From Liolophura sinensis (lineage: Eukaryota > Mollusca > Polyplacophora > Chitonida > Chitonidae): 64,000 nucleotides of DNA. Shown piece after piece: positions 62,801 through 64,000 of the stretch. Position 1 is the first letter of the stretch, and every line of letters begins with the position of its first letter. The stretch is from the NCBI RefSeq assembly GCF_032854445.1, contig NC_088298.1, forward strand, positions 1,537,474 to 1,601,473, in the 5' to 3' direction. The notes below the pieces were generated by a model that was not told the DNA's origin, searched no databases, and saw nothing but the letters and a program-made list of their open reading frames with translations. A program made the position numbers and the translations under genes.

Positions 62801-63898
62801 CGGATGGTTGTGGGTTTTCCCCGTGCTCTGCCCGGTTGCCACCCACCATAATGCCGGCCGCCGTTGCATAAGTGAAATATTCTTGAGTACGGCGTAAAAC
62901 AATAATCAAATAAATAAACAAATACAACTAGTACATGTATATGCAGGCCAGTTTTGCTGGTGTCCAGACCAATATGGGATCTTAAGAGTAAACCACAAAC
63001 ATTGGGCATGTTACTTGTGTACTTTCACAGTACTGATGAAATTAAGCCTCATCATGTATTTAAAAAATTTCAGACCATCAAAATACTTTTGCCACAGTTT
63101 GACTGAAACTGTCTAAATATGTCACAGGGTTATTCTGCACTCCATTCAGGATAGTCTGTCCAATTGCCTGAGGCACAGCAGATTCCTGACACAGATACAT
63201 CCAAATGTAGGCCAAAAAACACCAACACCTCCAGATTCATTCATGGTAGGTCTACGTGTCTTTATACACAGTTTACAGTCTAAAGTATTAAATAAATAAC
63301 AAATACCATCAATCTGTTATTCAACATGACAGGTGTTTTTCCAAACTCATGCGAGTTTTAATGAGGATATACACCTGTATCAAGTAACAATCTACTGTTA
63401 CCTAGACTCTCATTTACACCAACCTGGCAGGTATGTGGCCCGTCCAGGTCAAATGCTCACCTCAGGCTATAAATATACTACCACATAGTGAATGAGTTTA
63501 CCCTAATTCTTTCATCATATCCATTGTATAATATATAGGTCTACATGGAGAATAAATTTTAAAGGTGAGCCATCACATACTATCCAAGACACACACACAT
63601 TCTTATCTAGACATTTTCTCAGGCTAAAAACAAACTTTTAAAGTAGCCTATAAACTTGATACTTCACGATAAATGTAAAGACATTCACGATACGTAGGAA
63701 TGAGATGGATGATAGGGATTACAATATACCTCGACGGATCCTCGAAGATGACGAAGACTTTGTTGTGGTTGTAGCAGACCTTTCAAACCAACTGGCGCGA
63801 GACCTTGTCCGATTGGTCTGCTGACGGAATGTTTCCATGGGAACGATGTGTGACTTTGACAATGAAATCCAATCAAATCCACGATTAACTTTGCACAT
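33252..63898 (-). CDS. SVIL: Supervillin-like gene, 24 coding exons, 1443 residues
   Basis: Supervillin is a membrane-associated F-actin and myosin II binding protein of the villin/gelsolin superfamily, acting in focal adhesions, cytokinesis and cell spreading. I joined 24 minus-strand exons (4332 bases); every junction keeps phase and the product is 1443 residues from the 63898 ATG. Residues 1-~480 are low-complexity, with a [GS]ILK repeat tract (57-197). [10 protein letters not shown] and [20 protein letters not shown] mark the conserved middle. LTPARRIRP at about 560 leads into gelsolin-like repeats carrying YVWQG, FFWQG, YIWHG and YLWQGWW motifs. Residues ~1385-1443 are a villin headpiece ending in [13 protein letters not shown]. 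Human supervillin is longer at its N terminus, so further 5' exons may lie beyond the window. Four introns contain tandem copies of an adjacent exon boundary. Exons are listed separately. Confidence 0.93.
33339..33822 (-). other. Supervillin intron 23
   Basis: Intron between the two headpiece exons, a split position inside EEEFE/EVLNM. No repeat or ORF of note. Confidence 0.8.
33823..33978 (-). CDS. SVIL: Supervillin exon 23 (start of headpiece)
   Basis: 52 codons, phase 0 at both ends, acceptor TTTTTTATCAG, donor GAG/GTAACG. It contains [20 protein letters not shown], the conserved entry to the headpiece. Confidence 0.95.
34128..34300 (+). mobile_element. SINE family A, 3' two thirds
   Basis: In supervillin intron 22, antisense to the gene. 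Contains GGTCTGCCAGCAACAAGCGG, a GTAAAAGTGAAATATTCTTG junction and an AAATAAATAAATAAAT tail. Confidence 0.85.
34497..34700 (-). mobile_element. SINE family A, old copy
   Basis: A diverged minus-strand copy in intron 22; the core GGTTTTCCAGGGTTC and tail AAATAAAT are recognisable. Confidence 0.65.
34701..35550 (-). other. Remainder of supervillin intron 22
   Basis: Non-coding A+T-rich intron sequence with no further repeat or gene recognised. Confidence 0.6.
35551..35672 (-). CDS. SVIL: Supervillin exon 22
   Basis: Acceptor TGTTATAG, starts with AG completing a split Glu codon, 40 codons, donor AGG/GTAAGG. Encodes [19 protein letters not shown], a block highly characteristic of supervillins between the last gelsolin repeat and the headpiece. 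Confidence 0.94.
35761..35838. repeat. 78-bp near-perfect palindrome
   Basis: A 39-base arm is followed without spacer by its reverse complement, centred on AATATT at 35799/35800, with a single mismatched pair (35773/35826). It lies in supervillin intron 21. It would form a cruciform in DNA or a hairpin in pre-mRNA. No transposon core or coding sequence is visible. Confidence 0.93.
35966..36102 (+). mobile_element. SINE family A, 3' half
   Basis: In intron 21: AACCTGCGGATGGTCGTGGG, ATAATGCTGGCCGCCGTTGT and AAATAAATAAATAAA tail. Confidence 0.88.
36103..36884 (-). other. Remainder of supervillin intron 21
   Basis: Non-coding. Contains a short TATATATATA tract near 36563 and two diverged copies of a CAGTCTTACATGAAGTCT motif at about 36339 and 36713, of unknown meaning. 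Confidence 0.5.
36885..37043 (-). CDS. SVIL: Supervillin exon 21 (last gelsolin-like repeat)
   Basis: Acceptor TTTGTAG, begins GT completing a Gly codon; donor CAGG/GTGAGT, phase 1. Encodes [20 protein letters not shown], the strongest gelsolin-repeat signature in the gene, then [17 protein letters not shown]. Confidence 0.95.
37044..37521 (-). other. Supervillin intron 20
   Basis: A+T-rich intron without recognised elements. Confidence 0.75.
37522..37674 (-). CDS. SVIL: Supervillin exon 20
   Basis: Acceptor GTACATGTACAG, donor CAGCCAG/GTGAGT, phase 1 to phase 1. Encodes [18 protein letters not shown] followed by [19 protein letters not shown], matching the supervillin segment before the final gelsolin repeat. 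Confidence 0.94.
37675..38716 (-). other. Supervillin intron 19
   Basis: About 1 kb, A+T-rich, non-coding. Nothing else recognised. Confidence 0.7.
38717..38850 (-). CDS. SVIL: Supervillin exon 19
   Basis: Acceptor GTATTGGCAG, first base completes a Lys codon; donor CTCAAAG/GTACAC. Encodes [20 protein letters not shown] and [17 protein letters not shown], the conserved helix and linker after the FLYIWHG repeat. Confidence 0.94.
38903..38972 (-). mobile_element. SINE family A 3' fragment
   Basis: In intron 18; plus strand reads ACCCAAGAATATTTCACTTATACGATGGCGGCC. Only the tail end is present. Confidence 0.75.
38973..39807 (-). other. Supervillin intron 18
   Basis: Includes a short ~10-bp tandem run of GTAAGTGTGGT at 39023-39075. 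Otherwise nothing recognised. Confidence 0.55.
39808..40121 (-). CDS. SVIL: Supervillin exon 18 (gelsolin-like repeat)
   Basis: The second-largest exon, 104 codons, acceptor TTTTTCCAG, donor GAGAA/GTAAGT, phase 0 to 2. Encodes [20 protein letters not shown] and [26 protein letters not shown], a complete gelsolin-repeat core. Confidence 0.95.
40268..40535. repeat. 83-bp tandem repeat, three copies
   Basis: Three units in supervillin intron 17 containing GAATTAAAGCACTGAAGTATAG and GGCTGAATGGCTTACTTCATG. Nearly identical copies, so recent. Confidence 0.93.
40536..41009 (-). other. Remainder of supervillin intron 17
   Basis: Non-coding; nothing recognised. Confidence 0.6.
41010..41164 (-). CDS. 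SVIL: Supervillin exon 17 (gelsolin-like repeat)
   Basis: Acceptor CTGCCCAACAG, starts GT completing Gly; donor CCACAG/GTATGA, ends phase 0. Encodes [20 protein letters not shown] and [14 protein letters not shown], near-diagnostic for supervillin. Confidence 0.95.
41340..41440 (-). mobile_element. SINE family C fragment
   Basis: Shares GAAGAAACC, a CCAACCTTTGACAAGTTACTGAAG block and a following CTTCTCCCC with copies at 42405, 50645 and 60765. Confidence 0.55.
41498..41935 (-). repeat. Tandem copies of the exon 16 3' end inside intron 16
   Basis: On the gene strand the intron repeats, about three and a half times with a ~125-base period, CCCAAACACAGCTACAGGCA, GATGGGGACACGTAC and AAGTACATGATCACAGACCT/GTATGTCATTC. 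These correspond to the last ~65 bases of exon 16 plus its donor and first ~55 intron bases. The copies translate as LPKHSYRQF...[14 protein letters not shown] but have no obvious acceptor of their own. Confidence 0.9.
41936..42105 (-). CDS. SVIL: Supervillin exon 16
   Basis: Acceptor GCTTGGCAG, first base completes Trp; donor TCAG/GTATGT. Encodes [40 protein letters not shown] and QYMITAS, the conserved strand-helix of a gelsolin repeat. Its 3' end is the source of the copies in intron 16. Confidence 0.95.
42405..42535 (-). mobile_element. SINE family C fragment
   Basis: In intron 15: AACATCATACTCAAGGAATTTTTTAGTTATG, then GAAGAAACCAAAGTGCC and GGCAAGTAACTAATGAAC. Confidence 0.55.
42536..43128 (-). 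other. Remainder of supervillin intron 15
   Basis: Contains a (TA)n tract near 42672-42683 and a long G run at 42728-42744. No coding sequence recognised. Confidence 0.65.
43129..43238 (-). CDS. SVIL: Supervillin exon 15
   Basis: Acceptor GTGACCTTAG, donor AAGTG/GTATGT, phase 0 to 2. Encodes [20 protein letters not shown] and [13 protein letters not shown]; the VGRG motif precedes the next gelsolin segment as in known supervillins. Confidence 0.93.
43367..43539 (-). CDS. SVIL: Supervillin exon 14
   Basis: Acceptor GTATTTCAG, donor CTGAAG/GTATTT, phase 1 to 0. Encodes [20 protein letters not shown] and KEKFFDWPE, a conserved supervillin block. Confidence 0.95.
43607..43728 (-). mobile_element. 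SINE family A, rearranged
   Basis: Tail AAATAAATAAAT and GCGACCAGCATTATGGTGGGAGG on the plus strand; internal deletions. It lies in intron 13. Confidence 0.75.
43920..44076 (-). CDS. SVIL: Supervillin exon 13 (gelsolin-like repeat)
   Basis: Acceptor TACTTGTTCAG, donor AGGG/GTGAGT, phase 0 to 1. Encodes [18 protein letters not shown] and then [18 protein letters not shown], a canonical gelsolin-repeat core. Confidence 0.96.
44075..44360 (-). repeat. 100-bp tandem repeat carrying the exon 13 acceptor region
   Basis: About three units, spaced exactly 100 bases, each reading on the gene strand as GATGTACTTGTTCAGGTATTGG or close. The first unit is the genuine acceptor (TACTTGTTCAG/GTCTTGG); the upstream two copy the acceptor and the first few exon bases. 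Confidence 0.9.
44361..44637 (-). other. Remainder of supervillin intron 12
   Basis: Non-coding intron sequence. Confidence 0.6.
44638..44783 (-). CDS. SVIL: Supervillin exon 12
   Basis: Acceptor TTTATTTCCAG, starts AG completing Glu; donor GAGGAG/GTATGT, phase 0. Encodes [19 protein letters not shown] and [28 protein letters not shown] is a supervillin hallmark. Confidence 0.96.
44806..45157 (-). mobile_element. SINE family B, near full length
   Basis: In intron 11. On the minus strand the tRNA-like head GGTGGCCTAATGGTTAGAGCG (A box) and GGGATCAAACCCGGGTC (B box) is followed by a body and the tail domain with AAAAATTGTGATATTAAACC. It shares body and tail with 29325-29470 and tail with 9131-9436. 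Confidence 0.88.
45264..45520 (+). mobile_element. SINE family A, full-length reference copy
   Basis: The best copy: GGCCTCGGTGGCTCAGTCGG (A box), GTGAGTTCAAGTCCAGC (B box), core CTGCGGATGGTCGTGGG, AATGCTGGCCGCCGTC, junction AAGTGAAATGTTCTTGAGTACGGCG and tail AAATAAATAAATA. Such tRNA-derived SINEs with this 3' end are, from memory, typical of molluscs (RUDI-like); the family name is not checked. It is antisense in supervillin intron 11. Confidence 0.93.
45838..46068 (+). mobile_element. SINE family A copy
   Basis: Also in intron 11: diverged head, B-box GAGCTCAAGTCCAACTC, core and AAATAAATAAA tail. Confidence 0.85.
46237..46384 (-). CDS. SVIL: Supervillin exon 11
   Basis: Acceptor TCTCATTCTCAG, phase 0; donor TGCCAAG/GTACAG, phase 1. 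Encodes [40 protein letters not shown] and EGDEECQ. EKAR from exon 10 joins AADIAQFV, a villin-family helix. The acceptor and first ~25 exon bases are the unit of the adjacent 41-bp array. Confidence 0.95.
46361..47257 (-). repeat. 41-bp minisatellite of exon 11 acceptors, 22 copies
   Basis: Each unit reads on the gene strand as a TTTCTTTCTCATTCTCAG tract followed by GCAGCGGACATTGCCCAATT and TGTC. That is about 16 bases of intron 10 end and 25 bases of exon 11 start. Spacing is exactly 41 bases (from 46381 to 47242, 21 intervals). Variants are few (TTTTTT for TTCTTT, CAATCTCAG for CATTCTCAG). All three minus frames are open through the array, and one is continuous with exon 11. Confidence 0.97.
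47568..47704 (-). CDS. SVIL: Supervillin exon 10 (first gelsolin-like repeat)
   Basis: Acceptor GTTGGTTTAG, starts GT; donor GCCAGA/GTGAGT (a non-consensus A at -1), phase 0. Encodes [20 protein letters not shown] and [32 protein letters not shown] is a signature of supervillins. Confidence 0.96.
48172..48250 (+). mobile_element. SINE family A, degraded 3' end
   Basis: In intron 9: CCTCCCATGATAATGCTGGC, GAAATATTCTTCAG and CATAAAACCCCAATCA. Confidence 0.6.
48273..48449 (-). CDS. SVIL: Supervillin exon 9
   Basis: Acceptor GTGCATAG, starts TT; donor ATTAAAG/GTAATT, phase 1 to 1. Encodes [15 protein letters not shown] and [14 protein letters not shown], the conserved PYK.LMLLxIKG lead into the first gelsolin repeat. 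Confidence 0.93.
48450..49090 (-). other. Supervillin intron 8
   Basis: A+T-rich, no recognised elements. Confidence 0.7.
49091..49245 (-). CDS. SVIL: Supervillin exon 8
   Basis: Acceptor CCCTTACAG, donor GGCT/GTGAGT, phase 2 to 1. Encodes [20 protein letters not shown] and [20 protein letters not shown]. LTPxRRIRP followed by NPLK is conserved in supervillins just before the gelsolin repeats. Confidence 0.95.
49246..50312 (-). other. Supervillin intron 7
   Basis: About 1.1 kb. It has a G-rich run at 49414-49437. No ORF of note. Confidence 0.65.
50313..50556 (-). CDS. SVIL: Supervillin exon 7
   Basis: Acceptor CTGTTCCCAG, starts GC completing Gly; donor GATGT/GTAAGT, phase 2. 80 codons, Ser-rich and acidic ([33 protein letters not shown]). 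The second half is likely to contact the gelsolin region. Confidence 0.92.
50645..50765 (-). mobile_element. SINE family C fragment
   Basis: In intron 6: CACTCATACAATGGCAGTCA, then AACCACCTGACCTTTGACAAGTTACTGGCAATC, TTTCCCACATGTGA. Confidence 0.6.
50944..51030 (-). CDS. SVIL: Supervillin exon 6
   Basis: Small exon of 28 full codons, phase 1 to 1, donor CTGAAG/GTGAGA. It encodes [20 protein letters not shown] and IPKELISE. The acceptor (GATTGAAAG) has a weak pyrimidine tract, but phase, length and open frame agree with neighbours. Parts of this exon recur in the preceding intron. Confidence 0.82.
51085..51405 (-). repeat. Dispersed tandem copies of the exon 6 5' part in intron 5
   Basis: Three diverged copies of the exon 6 acceptor region, at about 51088-51132, 51188-51238 and 51363-51406. 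On the gene strand each runs TTGACARGAGAGWCTG... then CCCTCAGAGGATGGCTCC. Two copies end in TCATACCT where the exon has CCACTACAG. Confidence 0.82.
51596..51667 (-). CDS. SVIL: Supervillin exon 5
   Basis: Acceptor GTGGCTGCAG, donor GGGAAAG/GTAAGA, phase 1 to 1, 24 codons. Encodes [23 protein letters not shown], a basic segment resembling a nuclear-localisation cluster, a feature reported for supervillin. Confidence 0.87.
51668..52141 (-). other. Supervillin intron 4
   Basis: A+T-rich, no recognised elements. Confidence 0.7.
52142..52374 (-). CDS. SVIL: Supervillin exon 4
   Basis: Acceptor GTACTGTAG, donor AAATG/GTAAGG, phase 2 to 1. Encodes [40 protein letters not shown] and [10 protein letters not shown]. 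The paired SIADRL.L and EEDW.RR motifs are typical of the supervillin central region. Confidence 0.95.
52375..54143 (-). other. Supervillin intron 3
   Basis: About 1.8 kb of non-coding sequence with no recognised repeat. Confidence 0.65.
54144..54320 (-). CDS. SVIL: Supervillin exon 3
   Basis: Acceptor TTTTCTCTTCAG, donor GAAAG/GTAACA, phase 2 to 2. Encodes [20 protein letters not shown], then [20 protein letters not shown] and NSGSIAE. The repeated HTQP motif marks the supervillin middle segment. Confidence 0.93.
54641..54766 (+). mobile_element. SINE family A, 3' half
   Basis: In intron 2: GATGGTTGTGGGTTTCCCCC, AATGCTGGCCACCATCGTAT and AAATAAATAAACAAAT tail. Confidence 0.88.
55449..55520 (+). 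mobile_element. SINE family B tail fragment
   Basis: GTTGTCATATGACTGAAAAATGTTTAAGTACGACG is the reverse complement of the family B tail seen at 9131 and 28503; it ends in a CATTCATTCATTCATT run. Confidence 0.65.
55694..55858 (+). mobile_element. SINE family A, 3' two thirds
   Basis: In intron 2: GGTCCGCCAGCAACCTGCAG, the AAGTGAAATATTCTTGAGTACAGC junction and AATAAATAAATCAATC tail. Confidence 0.87.
55859..56582 (-). other. Part of supervillin intron 2
   Basis: Contains overlapping minus-strand ORFs (55861-56109, 55988-56212) of unknown origin, possibly a decayed mobile-element ORF, and an A run at 56367-56388. No gene is supported. Confidence 0.45.
56583..57003. repeat. 84-bp tandem repeat, five copies, probably SINE-derived
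   Basis: Five units of ~84 bp containing TTCACTTATATCATGGGGACTAGCATTGTTGGGAGCATGCC and TACACCTTCCTACATGCGTAC. The left edge TTTAACTGGTGTTTGATTTC and TCACTTATAY...GGACTAGCAT resemble the 3' end of a minus-strand family A SINE (GGTGTTT..., CACTTATACGACGGCGGCCAGCAT). A truncated SINE therefore appears to have been amplified in tandem. Confidence 0.85.
57004..57468 (-). other. Part of supervillin intron 2
   Basis: Contains a near-duplicate pair (GCAATTCTGATCTCTAAATCCA... with TTTTCTCTAACATGTTGTAAATCATGAG) at about 57080-57166 and 57209-57293. Otherwise nothing recognised. Confidence 0.6.
57469..58862. repeat. 30-bp minisatellite with palindromic units, ~46 copies
   Basis: Units of 30 bp (CATGAGTATATTACTCATGT plus AATGCTTCAG), with one imperfect joint at 58270-58340. 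Each unit contains the inverted repeat CATGAGTA/TACTCATG around three bases, so single strands can fold into a row of small hairpins. Because 30 is a multiple of three, ORFs of 183-306 codons run on both strands; no start context or conservation supports them. Confidence 0.96.
58863..60764 (-). other. Part of supervillin intron 2
   Basis: Non-coding. A G run at 59438-59452, an (AAT)n microsatellite at 59820-59850 and an imperfect TACAGTGTAC repeat at 60488-60525 are visible; no gene. Confidence 0.6.
60765..60850 (-). mobile_element. SINE family C fragment
   Basis: AATAAACCACTGACCTTTGACAAATAACTGATAAACC then TTTCCACATGTGA, as in the copy at 50645. Confidence 0.55.
60951..61647 (-). CDS. SVIL: Supervillin exon 2 with [GS]ILK repeat tract
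   Basis: The largest exon, 231 full codons, acceptor GTCATTGTAG, donor CAGAAAG/GTAGGT, phase 1 to 2. The first 140 residues carry nine spaced repeats: [GS]IL[KR] at residues 57, 72, 88, 102, 126, 159 and 194, plus SALR at 142 and GVLK at 176. Most are preceded by Arg or Lys and followed by charged, Ser-rich spacers ([24 protein letters not shown]). [GS]IL[KR] is the SILK docking motif for protein phosphatase 1. The rest is Ser/Thr/Glu-rich and ends in a basic cluster [15 protein letters not shown]. Expected to be disordered. Confidence 0.9.
61648..62509 (-). other. Supervillin intron 1, part nearest exon 2
   Basis: Non-coding A+T-rich sequence, including the SINE head fragment at 61871-61911. 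Confidence 0.55.
61871..61911 (-). mobile_element. SINE family A head fragment
   Basis: GGGGCCTCCATGACTAAGTG and GTTAGCGTGCGTGCG on the minus strand match the 5' end of the SINE; nothing beyond it. Confidence 0.5.
62510..62687 (-). CDS. Candidate exon of unknown family in supervillin intron 1
   Basis: 59 open codons between an acceptor (TTGCATTTAG) and a donor (TTTATTG/GTAAAG), phase 0 to 1. It reads [40 protein letters not shown] and [18 protein letters not shown]. Composition and splice flanks look like real coding sequence. Its donor phase fits exon 2 (joining as FI-G-ILK), but its acceptor phase does not fit exon 1, so it would need another 5' exon ending in phase 0. It could be an alternative supervillin exon, part of another gene, or an old mobile-element ORF. 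I do not recognise the domain. Confidence 0.4.
62788..62925 (+). mobile_element. SINE family A, 3' half
   Basis: In intron 1: ACCTGCGGATGGTTGTGGG, AATGCCGGCCGCCGTTGCAT and AAATAAATAAACAAAT tail. Confidence 0.88.
62926..63729 (-). other. Supervillin intron 1, part nearest exon 1
   Basis: Non-coding; nothing recognised. Confidence 0.5.
63730..63898 (-). CDS. SVIL: Supervillin exon 1 (provisional)
   Basis: Donor CGTCGAG/GTATAT in phase 1 joins exon 2 to give [12 protein letters not shown], so membership in the gene is likely. The frame opens at ATG 63898, directly after an in-frame TAA, giving 56 codons. A second ATG at 63838 (CCCATGGAA) has the better start context and would shorten the protein by 20 residues. 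Reading from it: [20 protein letters not shown], then a Thr/Ser run. The upstream frame is closed, so this is either the true first coding exon or an internal promoter's exon. An acceptor-like GTGTTTGACAG near 63940 hints at a 5' non-coding exon. Confidence 0.55.
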
Positions 63899-64000
63899 TT
63901 ATTTTTATCTTTCCGGTGGCTTTTTCAAAGTCTTGCTGTCAAACACAGCATATATGCAGCACAAAGCACAAAATGTGCTTCTTACAATCTCCATCCTTTA
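63899..64000 (-). other. SVIL: Sequence 5' of supervillin exon 1
   Basis: Probable 5' untranslated sequence or upstream intron end; too short to decide. Contains GCTGTGTTTGACAG, an acceptor-like site on the gene strand. Confidence 0.35.

Noticed and set aside
63730..63898. Joining exon 1 to the orphan exon at 62510-62687
   Set aside because: Phase 1 into a phase 0 acceptor gives a frameshift with a stop within the orphan exon; the direct exon 1 to exon 2 junction keeps frame.

Overview
This is animal (metazoan) genomic DNA. It has long spliced genes with GT/AG introns, roughly 60% A+T, no operons, dense tRNA-derived SINEs, foldback elements and many minisatellites. The phosphagen kinases are arginine kinases, one of them a contiguous two-domain form. 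The commonest SINE has a tRNA head, a core ending in GTGAAATATTCTTGAGTACGGCG and an AAATAAAT tail, and resembles families reported from molluscs. I read the window as lophotrochozoan, most likely a mollusc, but the phylum is inferred from recall and not proven.

Four genes are supported. (1) 1457-2677 (+) is a LACC1/FAMIN-type multicopper polyphenol oxidase-fold protein with its whole coding sequence in one exon. (2) 11384-13579 (+) is an intronless two-domain arginine kinase ending in a possible CaaX prenylation box. (3) 21038-22096 (-) is an intronless single-domain arginine kinase. (4) 33252-63898 (-) is a supervillin-like gene reconstructed here exon by exon: 24 coding exons, all splice phases consistent, 1443 residues, ending in gelsolin-like repeats and a villin headpiece. 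A further well-formed exon-like segment (62510-62687, -) lies in the first intron but does not join the 5' exon in phase.

Layout: 1-1378 is a 59-bp minisatellite running up to the LACC1 exon; 3.6-7.4 kb holds three further minisatellites; 8.4-11 kb holds SINE and foldback debris upstream of the two-domain kinase; 14.3-20.8 kb holds duplicated non-coding segments, SINEs and three minisatellites; 22.2-31 kb is gene-poor and rich in SINEs and foldback elements; 31.2-32 kb is a 41-bp minisatellite beyond the supervillin 3' end; 33-64 kb is supervillin.

The most unusual structure is inside supervillin. In four introns the DNA at one exon boundary has been tandemly copied into the intron. The extreme case (46361-47257) is a 41-bp repeat in which each of 22 copies carries a polypyrimidine tract, a CAG acceptor and the first codons of exon 11; only the last copy leads into the exon. 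The reading frame through the array is open, so acceptors three copies apart could add 41-residue blocks. Exon 2 encodes seven [GS]IL[KR] motifs, a possible multivalent protein phosphatase 1 docking tract. In the two-domain kinase a 711-bp tract is identical at every base between the two domains, and the single-domain gene shares part of it, which points to recent gene conversion.

All calls come from reading the sequence and from recall of protein families; no database search was run.
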